This document shows, piece by piece, positions 15,996 through 24,466 of a stretch of DNA of 64,000 nucleotides. The notes under the pieces were generated by a model that was not told where the DNA came from, searched no databases, and worked only from the letters and a program-made list of their open reading frames with translations. A program made the translations under genes and the position numbers. The DNA lies in contig JBBJOW010000014.1 in the NCBI GenBank assembly GCA_037724045.1, forward strand, positions 1-64,000, given 5' to 3'. Positions within the stretch are counted from its first letter, which is position 1. Each line of letters begins with the position of its first letter. This DNA comes from DATLGB01 sp037724045. Lineage in GTDB: Bacteria; Actinomycetota; Thermoleophilia; Solirubrobacterales; Solirubrobacteraceae.

Positions 15996-17879
15996 GTGCG
16001 GGTCCTCACCGTCGGCAGCTTCTATCCTCCCCACGACCTCGGCGGCGGCTACGAGCTCGTATGGCGGTCCGCCGTGGATGCTCTGCGCGACCGCGGTCAC
16101 GTCGTCCGGGTGCTCGCGTCCGAGCACCGGTCCGCCGGGGGCGGCGCGGACGGCCGCGACGTTCACCGCGAGCTGCGGTCCTACTGGGCCGATCACGCGT
16201 TCCCGCATCGATCCGTGGCCGAGGCCCTCGCCATGGAGCGCCACAACCTCGCAACCCTGCGCAGGCACCTCGCGGCGTTCGGGCCCGACGTGATCGCCTG
16301 GTGGTCGATGGGCGGCCTCAGCCTCTCCCTGCTCGCGGCCGGGCGCGCCGCCCGCGTCCCCGCGGTCGCCTTCGTCCACGATGACTGGCTCGACTACGGA
16401 CAGCGCGCCGACGGCTGGCAGCGGCGCTTCGCCGGCCTCCCCACGCTGGCGCGCGTGGCCGAGCGCCTCACCGGCGTGCCGACCCGGCTTGCCTTCGCAG
16501 AGCTCGCGCACTACGCGTTCGTGAGCGCGACGACGCGCGACCGCGCGTGGCTGCGGGGAGTGCCGACGCCGGCGCGCTCGGTGCTCCCGTCGGGGATCGA
16601 CGCGCGCGACCCCGCGGGCGAGCGGGCGTGGGACTGGGCGCTGCTGTACGTGGGACGCATCGACCGCCGCAAGGGCATCGAGACGGCCGTCGACGCGCTC
16701 TCTCGACTACCCCCGGAGGCGACGCTGACCGTCGCCGGGGGCGGCAGCGAGGCCGATACGGCCGGCGTCCTTGCCCGTGCCCGTGCGTGCGGCGTGTCCG
16801 AGCGCGTCCGCCTGCTCGGGCAGGTCGACCGCGCCGAGCTGCCTGCGCTGTATGCGGCGGCCGACGCCGTGCTCTTCCCGGTCGAGTGGCAGGAGCCCTG
16901 GGGGCTCGTGCCCCTGGAGGCCATGGCCAGCGGGCGCCCGGTGGTGGCGACGGGCCGCGGCGGGTCTTCGGAGTACCTCGAGGACGGCCGCAACGCGCTG
17001 CTGTTCGAGGCCGGCGACGCCGCCGCCCTAGCCGACCGAGTCGCGCTTCTCGCCGCCGACCCGCAGCTGCGCGAGACGCTGCGCGCGCACGGCCTCGAGA
17101 CCGCCGCGGCGCACACGGAGGCGGCGTTCAACGCGGGCGTCGAGGCCGCGCTGGTCGCCGCGGCGCTCACAGAGCGCCCGGGCCCGGCCCCGCGGGCGCC
17201 GTCGGTCGCGGTGGTCGACCACGCCAACTGGCGCTCGGCCGACGCGGAGGTTCTCCTCTTCCTCCGCGCCGGGATGACAGCGTCGGCCGCCCTCGTCGCG
17301 GCCCACGCCGAGGCGCACAGGCTGCGGCCCGGCGAGGAGCACGCCGTCCAGGGCTCCGTCGTCGCACCCCGCGACTCGTTCGCACGCTGGCTCGCCGGAC
17401 GCGGCCACCCGCCGCTGGGCCCGCCTGCCGCCGGCGAGATCGGCCCGGCGCGGCTGGACACTCGAAATGCGTCCTTCAAGCGCAGCCTGCTCGAGCGCAC
17501 GGAGGGTCCCGGCACCGGGTGCCTGGCCGACCTGGAACTCGCCTACCGCCTGAGCGACGCCGGCCTGCGCCTGCACTTCGCCCCCGGCGCCCGGGCGCAC
17601 GCCACGCGGGGCCCGAGCCTGCAGGACGTCCGGGCTCGTATGCCCGCTGCCGCGCGGGCCGAGCGTGCCCTCGTGGCGCGCCATCGCCACCTCGAGCCGG
17701 CGCTTCACGCCCGCCTCGCCCACGCCGCCGAGCGCGGCCCCGCCCGCGGGCGCCTCGGGCGGCCGCTCGTCGCCTACGTGCCCGAGCGGACCCCACTGCT
17801 GGGCCGGCCCGTGTGGGACAACGCCTCGCACTACTACGAGCAGCAACTCGCCCCGGCCTACCTGGCGGGCTGGGATTAG
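15996..17879 (+). CDS. GT4 glycosyltransferase fused to a degenerate GT2-like C-terminal domain
   Basis: A 627-residue protein. Residues 1 to about 395 are a GT4 transferase (VRVLTVGSFYPPHDLGGGYE, LYVGRIDRRKGIETAVDAL, EPWGLVPLEAMASGRPVVA). Residues about 400-627 resemble the acceptor half of a GT2 enzyme: DTRNASFKRSLLE, LADLELAYRLSDAGLRLHFAPGA. This half lacks the usual N-terminal nucleotide-binding strand and DXD. The second domain may bind acceptor rather than catalyse. The GTG at 15996 gives the normal GT4 N-terminus; a nearby ATG at 15989 is out of frame. It heads a run of five same-strand genes ending at 20890. Confidence 0.85.
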   Translation: MRVLTVGSFYPPHDLGGGYELVWRSAVDALRDRGHVVRVLASEHRSAGGGADGRDVHRELRSYWADHAFPHRSVAEALAMERHNLATLRRHLAAFGPDVIAWWSMGGLSLSLLAAGRAARVPAVAFVHDDWLDYGQRADGWQRRFAGLPTLARVAERLTGVPTRLAFAELAHYAFVSATTRDRAWLRGVPTPARSVLPSGIDARDPAGERAWDWALLYVGRIDRRKGIETAVDALSRLPPEATLTVAGGGSEADTAGVLARARACGVSERVRLLGQVDRAELPALYAAADAVLFPVEWQEPWGLVPLEAMASGRPVVATGRGGSSEYLEDGRNALLFEAGDAAALADRVALLAADPQLRETLRAHGLETAAAHTEAAFNAGVEAALVAAALTERPGPAPRAPSVAVVDHANWRSADAEVLLFLRAGMTASAALVAAHAEAHRLRPGEEHAVQGSVVAPRDSFARWLAGRGHPPLGPPAAGEIGPARLDTRNASFKRSLLERTEGPGTGCLADLELAYRLSDAGLRLHFAPGARAHATRGPSLQDVRARMPAAARAERALVARHRHLEPALHARLAHAAERGPARGRLGRPLVAYVPERTPLLGRPVWDNASHYYEQQLAPAYLAGWD

Positions 17880-17892
17880 GGTCTGTGAGCGG

Positions 17893-18624
17893 ATGTCCGC
17901 AGACCTCGCCGAACGCATCAACGCCCAACGCTGGTACCACACGATCGACCTCGGCGACGGCCTCGTCACCGACGGCTGGTTCGACCTGCGGCCCAACGTC
18001 GCCCACTACGGACTCCCGGAGCGCATGGACGGCATGCGCGTCCTCGACGTGGGCACCTGGGACGGCTTCTGGGCCTTCGAGCTGGAGCGTCGCGGGGCGA
18101 CGGTGGTCGCGCTCGACGTCGATAGCGATGAGGAGTACGACGTCCCCCCGCGCCGGCGGCCGGCCGTCGCGGAGGCCGTCGATCGCGGCGCGGGCTTCCG
18201 GCTCGCGCACGAGCGCCTCGGGTCCTCCGTCGAACGCGTGTCCTGCAACGTCTACGACGCGCGGCCGCAGGACCTGGGGACGTTCGACCTCGTCTTCTGC
18301 GGTGTCGTGCTCATCCACCTGCGCGACCAGCTGCTCGCCCTGGAGCGCCTCGCCGCGCTCTGCCGCGGCCGCCTGATCCTGGCCGAGGAGTACGACCCGC
18401 TGCTGAGCCTGCTTCCGTTCGCCGCGTCGCGCTATCACGCCGACCGCGACAAGGCCGTCGTGTTCTGGCTGCCCGCCCGGCGGACGTGGCGGCGGATGGC
18501 GTGGACGGCGGGCTTCGACGACGTCGTCGAGCACGGCCGCTTCCGCTTGCGCCTCGAGCGCGACGGCCGCAGCGCCACCATCCCCCACGTGGTCATCCAC
18601 GCGCGCGGCACCGCCGGGCGATGA
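17893..18624 (+). CDS. Class I SAM-dependent methyltransferase (CmoB/DUF1698-like), copy 1
   Basis: A 243-residue Rossmann-fold methyltransferase. The start RINAQRWYHTIDLGDG followed by VTDGWFDLRP and the SAM site RVLDVGTWDGFWAFELE are typical of a CmoB-related group that occurs in glycan clusters. VFCGVVLIHLRD is the motif IV region. The substrate is unknown; the position between a glycosyltransferase and a flippase suggests sugar O-methylation. A TAGGGT box (17877-17882) overlapping the previous stop codon lies 10 nt before the ATG and may be an internal promoter. The stop overlaps the flippase ATG as ATGA. It is a paralogue of the gene at 20087. Confidence 0.82.
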   Translation: MSADLAERINAQRWYHTIDLGDGLVTDGWFDLRPNVAHYGLPERMDGMRVLDVGTWDGFWAFELERRGATVVALDVDSDEEYDVPPRRRPAVAEAVDRGAGFRLAHERLGSSVERVSCNVYDARPQDLGTFDLVFCGVVLIHLRDQLLALERLAALCRGRLILAEEYDPLLSLLPFAASRYHADRDKAVVFWLPARRTWRRMAWTAGFDDVVEHGRFRLRLERDGRSATIPHVVIHARGTAGR

Positions 18625-20075
18625 GCGTCTCCGCCGCCGCGCCCGCCGACCTACGCAGGCGGGCTGCGCGCGGCGTCATGATCAACGCCGGCTTCGCGAT
18701 CGGCCTGCAGGGCCTCGGGCTGGTCAAGGCCTTCGTCGTGGCCGCCTTCTTATCCCGCTCGGAGTACGGGATCTGGGGCATCCTCGTCATCACGCTCGGC
18801 ACGCTGGGGTGGCTCAAGCAGATCGGCGTCAGCGAGAAGTTCGTCCAGCAGGACGACCCTGACGAGGAGCGCGCCCTGCAGCGCGCGTTCACGCTCGACC
18901 TGGTCTCCAACCTCGCGCTGCTCGGGCTCGCGCTGGTGATGCTGCCGCTCTTCGCGGTCATCTACGGGCAGTGGGACATCGTGGCGCCCGGCCTGGTGCT
19001 GCTGCTGGCCATCCCGCTGCAGTCCCTGCGCGCACCGACGTGGGTCTTCTACCGCCAGCTGCGCTACGGGCGCCAGCGGCTGCTGGACTCGGTCGACCCG
19101 CTGGTCTCCTTCACGGTGACGATCGCGCTCGCCATCGCCGGCCTGGGCTACTGGTCGCTGGTCGTCGGGTTCGTGGCGGGCATCGCCGCCGCCGCGCTGG
19201 CGTCCGTGCTCGCCTCGCCGTATCGCCTGCGGCTGCGCTGGGACCGCGCCACCATGCGTGAGTACGTCGCCTTCTCCTGGCCGCTGCTGGTCGCCTACGG
19301 GAGCCTGCTGATCATCCCCCAGGTCTCGATGATCGCCGGGGAGGCGACGCTCGGCCTCGCCGGGGCCGGCGCGATCGCCCTCGCCTCGACGATCTCGTCC
19401 TACACCGACCGCGTCGACCAGATCGTTACGACGACGCTGTATCCGGCGCTGTGCCGCGTGCAGGACCAGACGGCGCTGCTCTATGAGGCGTTCGTGAAGT
19501 CCAATCGCCTGACCCTGATGTGGGGCATCCCGTTCGGGGCGGGCATCGCCGTCTTCGCCGGCGACCTCGTCCACTTCGGCCTGGGGGACAAGTGGGCGCC
19601 CGCCACCGATCTGATCCGCGCCTTCGGCATCATCGCGGCGTGCAACCACGTCGCCTTCAATTGGTCCGCGTTCTTCCGCGCCCGCGGCGACACACGCCCG
19701 CTCGCGAAGGTCGCGCCGCTGATCGTGGTCGCGTTTCTGGTCCTCGCCCTGCCGCTGCTGCTCGCCTTCGGACTCCCGGGCTTCGCCGCCGGGATGGCCG
19801 CGATGACCCTTGTCTCCCTGCTCCTGCGCACCCACTACGTCAAGCGACTGTTCCCGCAGTTCCGCATCCTGCGCTACGCCGCGCGTGCCGTCGCGCCGAC
19901 GCTGCCCGCGCTGGCCGTCGTCATGGCCCTGCGGGCGGTCATCGACGAGCGCACGCTCGCCCTCGCGCTCGCCGAGCTCAGCCTCTACCTCGGGCTGACG
20001 GCCGTGGCGACCTGGCTGCTCGAGGCAGCCCTGCTGCGCGAAGCGGTGGGGTACCTGCGCCGCCGTTCCGGCTAG
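18621..20075 (+). CDS. Lipid-linked oligosaccharide flippase (Wzx-like, MOP superfamily)
   Basis: A 484-residue integral membrane protein with about 12-14 hydrophobic segments. The N-terminal block (GVMINAGFAIGLQGLGLVKA, FLSRSEYGIWGI) matches polysaccharide transporters of the MVF/Wzx type. It probably flips undecaprenyl-linked glycan units across the membrane. It is flanked by two related methyltransferases and several glycosyltransferases, the expected context for a Wzx. No Wzy polymerase is obvious, although the multi-spanning protein at 25419 is a candidate for a related step. Confidence 0.85.
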   Translation: MSVSAAAPADLRRRAARGVMINAGFAIGLQGLGLVKAFVVAAFLSRSEYGIWGILVITLGTLGWLKQIGVSEKFVQQDDPDEERALQRAFTLDLVSNLALLGLALVMLPLFAVIYGQWDIVAPGLVLLLAIPLQSLRAPTWVFYRQLRYGRQRLLDSVDPLVSFTVTIALAIAGLGYWSLVVGFVAGIAAAALASVLASPYRLRLRWDRATMREYVAFSWPLLVAYGSLLIIPQVSMIAGEATLGLAGAGAIALASTISSYTDRVDQIVTTTLYPALCRVQDQTALLYEAFVKSNRLTLMWGIPFGAGIAVFAGDLVHFGLGDKWAPATDLIRAFGIIAACNHVAFNWSAFFRARGDTRPLAKVAPLIVVAFLVLALPLLLAFGLPGFAAGMAAMTLVSLLLRTHYVKRLFPQFRILRYAARAVAPTLPALAVVMALRAVIDERTLALALAELSLYLGLTAVATWLLEAALLREAVGYLRRRSG

Positions 20076-20078
20076 GTT
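20073..20078 (+). promoter_or_regulatory. Predicted -10 box of leaderless methyltransferase gene
   Basis: TAGGTT, overlapping the flippase stop codon and ending 8 nt before the ATG at 20087. Same geometry as other leaderless starts in this window. Confidence 0.45.
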
Positions 20079-20086
20079 CCGCGGCC

Positions 20087-20890
20087 ATGGCGCCGACCGA
20101 CCTCGCCCGCCGCGTCGCGGAACTCGAGTGGTACCACACGATGGAGCTGGCCCCTGGCGTCGTGACCCCCGGCTGGCAGGACACGCGCACGGTCGCGGAC
20201 GCCGTGCGCCTCCCGCCCCGGCTCGCGGGGAGGCGCTGCCTCGACGTCGGCACGTTCGACGGGTTCTGGGCGTTCGAGATGGAGCGGCGCGGGGCGGCCG
20301 AGGTCGTCGCGATCGACATCCTGGACCCCCGGGAATGGGACTGGCCGTACGCCAGCACGCCCGCGGCCAAGGCGGAGATCGGGCTGCGCAAGGCCTCAGG
20401 GCGAGGCTTCGAGATCGCCCGCGATGCGCTCGGCTCGCGCGTCGAGCGCCTGGACTGCAGCGTCTACGACCTCGACCCGGCGGTCCACGGGCGCTTCGAC
20501 GTCGTCTACCTGGGCAGCCTGCTCGTCCACCTGCGCGAGCCGGTCCGTGCCCTCGAGCGGGTACGCGCGGTCTGCGGCGGGGATCTGATCGTGGTGGACG
20601 GGATCGACCTGCTGCTGTCGCTCGCGTTGCCCTCCCGGCCGGTCGCCACCCTCGACGGCGGCGGACGGCCGTGGTGGTGGCTCGCCAACCAGGCCGGCCT
20701 CGCGCGCATGGTCGAGGTGGCCGGCTTCGACCTGACCGCCGGGCCCGAGCGCCTGTTCATCCCGCCCGGTCCGGGCCAGCCGCTGGCTCCCATGCGGCCT
20801 CGCTATCTGCGCAGCCGGCACGGCCGGCAGGCGCTCGTCGTCGCGCGCTTCGGAGACCCTCACGCCATGATCGTGGCCCGGCCGCGCTAG
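20087..20890 (+). CDS. Class I SAM-dependent methyltransferase (CmoB/DUF1698-like), copy 2
   Basis: A 267-residue paralogue of the gene at 17893. It shares VAELEWYHTMELAPGVVTPGW, the SAM motif RCLDVGTFDGFWAFEMERRG and DVVYLGSLLVHLREPVRALERV. It differs by an insertion (DPREWDWPYASTPAAK) after motif II and a longer C-terminus with a Trp-rich patch (PWWWLANQAG), so the two copies probably act on different acceptor sugars. Its 3' end overlaps the convergent acyltransferase gene by 4 nt. Confidence 0.82.
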   Translation: MAPTDLARRVAELEWYHTMELAPGVVTPGWQDTRTVADAVRLPPRLAGRRCLDVGTFDGFWAFEMERRGAAEVVAIDILDPREWDWPYASTPAAKAEIGLRKASGRGFEIARDALGSRVERLDCSVYDLDPAVHGRFDVVYLGSLLVHLREPVRALERVRAVCGGDLIVVDGIDLLLSLALPSRPVATLDGGGRPWWWLANQAGLARMVEVAGFDLTAGPERLFIPPGPGQPLAPMRPRYLRSRHGRQALVVARFGDPHAMIVARPR

Positions 20891-21489
20891 GTCGTCCGCG
20901 GCTGCGGGCCGAAGTACTCGACCTCCCGCGCGGGCGCTCCCGCCGCGAGCGTGAAGGCGGCGATCGGCCGGCTGACGACGCTGTTGGCTCCGATGAACGC
21001 CCGCTCGCCGATGTCGGCGATGATCGTGCACTTGGTGGTGACGGTCGCGTCGTCGGCGATCCGCAGCGGCCGGTAGTCGTAGCCCTGGTCGAGCATCGGC
21101 GTGTCCAGCGCGCGGAAGCGGTGGTTGCCGTCCACGACAAGCGTCGCCTGGCCGAACATGCAGCGATCGCCGATGGAGATGCTGGTCCCGCACTGCATGA
21201 TCACGTCGTAGGTGCACACGGACCCGGCGCCGATCTCGATCCGCGCGTCCGGGCCCGCCAGCTCGGCGCGGAAGTTGCGCCGGAACTCGACGTCGGGCCC
21301 GACGGCGAAGGTGCCGCCCCAGGGCGCGTGAAGGCTGAAGCCCGGGCCGAGGTGGGTGCGCGGCCCGAACGAGATGGTCGCCTGCGGGTTGCGCAGGACG
21401 ACCCAGCGCTTGCGCAGGCGCGACATCAGGCGCGGGCCGTGCAGGTAGCCGAGCCGCACGATCCTGCGCTGGAGCCAGTCGGCGGGCAC
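20887..21489 (-). CDS. Left-handed beta-helix (WbbJ-type) acyltransferase
   Basis: A 200-residue protein dominated by hexapeptide-type turns (GPDARIEIGAGSVCTYD, TSISIGDRCMFGQATLV, IADDATVTTKCTII, IGERAFIGANSVV) with the catalytic-type His in VDGNHRF. Enzymes of this class O- or N-acetylate sugars using acetyl-CoA. The GTG at 21489 lies 6 nt past the stop of the preceding GT2 gene, so the two are co-transcribed. A later ATG (21426) would drop the first 21 residues. Confidence 0.8.
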   Translation of the reverse strand: MPADWLQRRIVRLGYLHGPRLMSRLRKRWVVLRNPQATISFGPRTHLGPGFSLHAPWGGTFAVGPDVEFRRNFRAELAGPDARIEIGAGSVCTYDVIMQCGTSISIGDRCMFGQATLVVDGNHRFRALDTPMLDQGYDYRPLRIADDATVTTKCTIIADIGERAFIGANSVVSRPIAAFTLAAGAPAREVEYFGPQPRTT

Positions 21490-21494
21490 GACCG

Positions 21495-22415
21495 TCAGCG
21501 CCCCGGCTCCGCCTCGCGCCACGCCTGCAGGAACGACGGGGCGAGCTGCTGGGAGAACCACCGGTCGGCGCTGAAGTGCACGCGGGCGCCGAGCCACGGC
21601 ACGCCGAGCGGCACCAGCCTGGCGAGCTGCGCACCCCGCGCGCCCGCCCGCGGGGCGGCCTCGGCCTGCTCGAAACGCTTGAGGAAGCACGCCTCGGCGT
21701 GCGGGTGCTTGGCCACGAACTGGCGCTCGGCGCCCGCCACGATCCGCATCCGGTCCTGCCAGGCCTCCAGGGTCGGCGGGTGCAGGTGCTCGACCTCGGC
21801 CTCGGGCGTGTAGACGAGCTGGAAGCCCAGCGAGGCGAGCCGCAGCCCGAGGTCGAGGTCCTCGTAGCCCCACTGGAAGGTCTCGTCGTAGCCGCCGACG
21901 CGCTCGAGGAGCTCGCGCTTGACCGACGCGTTGCACGCGTAGAAGTGCCACCACGCCGCCTGGTCGCCGCGGATGGAGCGGAAGTCGAACTGCATGCCTG
22001 CGTACAGCCAGTCCATGAAGGCGGTGCGCGGCAGCTCGTCGGCCCAGCGCACGTGGCCGAGCGCGCCGATCTTAGGCTCGGGGCGGGCGGTGTGGTGGGC
22101 GAGGTGGCGCTCGACGAGGTCGGGCGCGGGCAGCATGTCGTCGCCCAGGAAGAGGACGACGCTCTCGCTCGCCTCCCGCCAGCCGCGGTTGCGCGACGCC
22201 GACACGCCGACCGTCTCCCCCTGCACCACGCGGGTCGCGAACGGGCGGCCGGCGGCGGCGCGCTCGACGCCGGCGAGATCGGCCTGGGCCGCGTTGACCG
22301 CGACGACGACCTCGAAGGCGTCGGGCCCGGTGGTCTGCTCTCCGAGGAGGTCGAGGACGCGCGTGAGAACCGCTTCGCGCTCGAACGTGGAGATGACGAC
22401 GCTGAGCCGGCGCAT
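21495..22415 (-). CDS. GT2-family glycosyltransferase
   Basis: A 306-residue GT-A-fold transferase. It has MRRLSVVISTFEREAVL, the VGVSASRNRGWREA loop, the DXD-equivalent LGDDMLP, and the acceptor-side GYDETFQWGYEDLDLGLRL, which carries the ED catalytic base. The Cys/Trp-rich middle (AAWWHFYACNASVKREL) is common in actinobacterial GT2 proteins that build decorated glycans. It is first of a two-gene minus-strand unit with the acyltransferase. The -10 box TAGCCT is 8 nt upstream of the ATG and is shared with the divergent methyltransferase. Confidence 0.87.
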   Translation of the reverse strand: MRRLSVVISTFEREAVLTRVLDLLGEQTTGPDAFEVVVAVNAAQADLAGVERAAAGRPFATRVVQGETVGVSASRNRGWREASESVVLFLGDDMLPAPDLVERHLAHHTARPEPKIGALGHVRWADELPRTAFMDWLYAGMQFDFRSIRGDQAAWWHFYACNASVKRELLERVGGYDETFQWGYEDLDLGLRLASLGFQLVYTPEAEVEHLHPPTLEAWQDRMRIVAGAERQFVAKHPHAEACFLKRFEQAEAAPRAGARGAQLARLVPLGVPWLGARVHFSADRWFSQQLAPSFLQAWREAEPGR

Positions 22416-22423
22416 CGCCGCCG

Positions 22424-22433
22424 AGGCTAGCCT
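22424..22433. promoter_or_regulatory. Shared palindromic -10 box between divergent genes (site 2)
   Basis: AGGCTAGCCT, a perfect 10-bp palindrome inside a 12-bp one (22423-22434). It gives TAGCCT in both directions. To the left it lies 8 nt before the GT2 ATG (22415). To the right it points into the methyltransferase reading frame, which has no ATG or GTG at the expected distance. Confidence 0.55.
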
Positions 22434-22544
22434 CCGGCCGTCTCCATCCTGCTCGAACACGACCCTGACGCCGAGCTCGCCGAGCTGCAGCGCTACCTCG
22501 GCAGCGCCTACGACGCGCAGCACCTGCGCGGGCACACGCAGGCC

Positions 22545-23108
22545 GTGCTCGACGAGTTCGCGGCTGCGCCCGACGAGGAGACGCACTACCGGACCTCGCA
22601 GGCGTACCTCTACGACCTGACGGTGTTCGCGATGAGCCCGACCAAGCTGCCCTACCTGGGCGACCTGACCGAGGTCGTGCCGCCGCCGGCGCGGATCCTC
22701 GACTATGGGTGCGGCATCGGCAGCGACGGGCTGATGCTCATGCAGGCCGGCTACGAGGTCGCCTTCGCGGACTTCGACAACCCGAGCGTCGCCTACCTGC
22801 GCTGGCGGCTCGAGCAGCGCGGCCTCGAAGCGAAGGTGTACGACCTCGACCGCGACCGCCCGCGCGGCTACGACGCCGCCTACTCGTTCGACGTCATCGA
22901 GCACGCTGAGGACCCGTGGTGCTTTCTCTCCGATCTCGGGGACACTGCGGACCTGGTCTGCGTGAACTTCCTCGACGAGCCCGAGGAGCGCCTCGCGCTG
23001 CATCGGCGCCTGCCGGTCCCCGAGCTGCTGCGCTTCGTACGCCTGACCGGACTGGTCCGGGAGCGCGTCTACCACGGGCACTCGCACCTCGTGCTCTACC
23101 GCCCGTGA
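22545..23108 (+). CDS. Class I SAM-dependent methyltransferase
   Basis: A 187-residue protein (from the first standard start, GTG) with the SAM-binding motif ILDYGCGIGSDGLML, AFADFDNPSVAYLRWRL and YSFDVIEHAEDPW. The coding pattern continues upstream in frame for about 32 codons, through LRGHTQAV, to a TAG near 22428. That stretch contains no ATG, GTG or TTG. The true start may therefore be a rare codon (CTG at 22449 or ATC at 22446), which would place it close to the predicted transcript start. The 3' end overlaps the following GT2 gene as GTGA. Confidence 0.75.
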   Translation: MLDEFAAAPDEETHYRTSQAYLYDLTVFAMSPTKLPYLGDLTEVVPPPARILDYGCGIGSDGLMLMQAGYEVAFADFDNPSVAYLRWRLEQRGLEAKVYDLDRDRPRGYDAAYSFDVIEHAEDPWCFLSDLGDTADLVCVNFLDEPEERLALHRRLPVPELLRFVRLTGLVRERVYHGHSHLVLYRP

Positions 23109-24022
23109 CGCCGCCGGTCACCGTCGCCGTGGTGAGCGCGAGCGCGCGCGAGCACCTGCGGCGCTGCCTGGCCTCGCTGCGCGCCGACCACGAGGCAGGT
23201 CGCGCCGACGTCTGGGTCGTCGACAACGCTTCCACCGACGGCGCGCCCGATCTCGTCCGTGAGGAGTTCGGATGGGCGAACCTGATCGCCTCGGCGGAGA
23301 ACCTCGGCTTCGGCCGCGCGGTGAACCTCGTCGCGGCGAGGACCGCATCGCCGTGGCTGGCCACCGCCAACGACGACGTGGCGGTCGAGCCCGATGCCAT
23401 CGCCAGGCTCCTGGCCGCCGGCGCGGCCGCGGCCTCGGTCGGCACGGTCGCGCCGCGCCTGCTGCTCCCGGACGGGTCGACCCAGCACAGCGCGTTCGCC
23501 TTCCCCTCTCCCGCCGTGGCCGTGGCGACGGAGCTCGGCGCCGTCCGCTTCGCCCCACGGCTGGCGGAGCGGCTCTGCCTGCTGGGAGCGTGGGACCCGG
23601 ACCGGCCGCGACGGGTGCCGTGGGCGATCGCCGCGTTCTCCCTGGTCCGCCGCGCCGCCTTCGACGCCGTCGGCGGCTTCGACGCGCGCCAGTGGATGTA
23701 CGCCGAGGACCTCAGCCTCGGCTGGCGGCTGGACCGTGCCGGCTGGCCGACGCGCTACGAGCCCGCCGCGCGGGTGCAACACCACGGCGGCGCCTCCACC
23801 CAGCAGGCGTTCGGCGACGAGCGCGTGCGACGCCAGATGACCGCGACCTACGCGTGGATGACCGAGGCCCGCGGCGTGCCCCTCACGCGCGCGACAGCCG
23901 GGATCGGGTGGACGGCCAACGCGGCCCGGGCATCGCTGTGGGGGCTCACGCCGCAGCGCTATGGCCCGCGGCGCGACCGCGCGCGCTTCTGGCGCGACGT
24001 GCACCGCCTCGGCCTGCGCTGA
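23105..24022 (+). CDS. GT2-family glycosyltransferase (rhamnosyltransferase-like)
   Basis: A 305-residue GT-A-fold enzyme. It has VTVAVVSASAREHL, the WVVDNASTDGAP loop, SAENLGFGRAVNLV, the metal site TANDDVAVEP, GTVAPRLLLPDGS and AEDLSLGWRLDRAGW with the catalytic base. The layout matches the WbbL/rhamnosyltransferase group, though donor specificity cannot be read from sequence. The GTG start overlaps the methyltransferase stop. The next gene on the other strand ends at the adjacent base. Confidence 0.87.
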   Translation: MTPPVTVAVVSASAREHLRRCLASLRADHEAGRADVWVVDNASTDGAPDLVREEFGWANLIASAENLGFGRAVNLVAARTASPWLATANDDVAVEPDAIARLLAAGAAAASVGTVAPRLLLPDGSTQHSAFAFPSPAVAVATELGAVRFAPRLAERLCLLGAWDPDRPRRVPWAIAAFSLVRRAAFDAVGGFDARQWMYAEDLSLGWRLDRAGWPTRYEPAARVQHHGGASTQQAFGDERVRRQMTATYAWMTEARGVPLTRATAGIGWTANAARASLWGLTPQRYGPRRDRARFWRDVHRLGLR

Positions 24023-24466
24023 TCAGCCGATGTCGGCGAGGTGGGCGACGTTGGCGACGTCGCCGGGCTCGTCGGACGGCGCGGCCGCGAACCACGCCTC
24101 GAGGATCTCGTCGAGCACCGCGGGCGCGGTCGTGCGCAGCGACAGCGCGAGCACGTTGGCGTCGTTCCAGCGCCGCGCGCCCGCCGCCGTGGCGGCGTCC
24201 GCGCACAGCGCGGCCCGCACGCCCGGCACCTTGTTGGCCGCGATCGACGCGCCGGTGCCCGTCCAGCAGCAGACGACGGCCTGATCGGCGCGGCCGGCGG
24301 CCACGTCGCGCGCGGCGGCCTCGCTGGCCCACGCCCAGTCGTCGCGCTCGGCGTCCGCGAGGGCGCCGTGGAGTGCCGCCACGGTGTGCCCGTGCGCCCG
24401 CAGACGCTCGGCGACGGAGGCCGCGACCCCGGTCAGCTCGTCCGCGGCAATGGAGACGCGCATCAT
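24023..24466 (-). CDS. RpiB/LacAB-family sugar-phosphate isomerase
   Basis: A 147-residue protein of the ribose-5-phosphate isomerase B family, which interconverts aldose and ketose phosphates. CWTGTGASIAANK aligns with the family CGTGIGMSIAANK and keeps the catalytic Cys; RRWNDANVLAL aligns with the RxHNDANVLAL segment. Differences are an AADELTG start in place of the usual GxDHAG and Trp after the active Cys. It overlaps the methyltransferase upstream by 4 nt. In this setting it may supply an unusual pentose or hexose phosphate for the glycan rather than serve the pentose phosphate pathway. Confidence 0.75.
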   Translation of the reverse strand: MMRVSIAADELTGVAASVAERLRAHGHTVAALHGALADAERDDWAWASEAAARDVAAGRADQAVVCCWTGTGASIAANKVPGVRAALCADAATAAGARRWNDANVLALSLRTTAPAVLDEILEAWFAAAPSDEPGDVANVAHLADIG

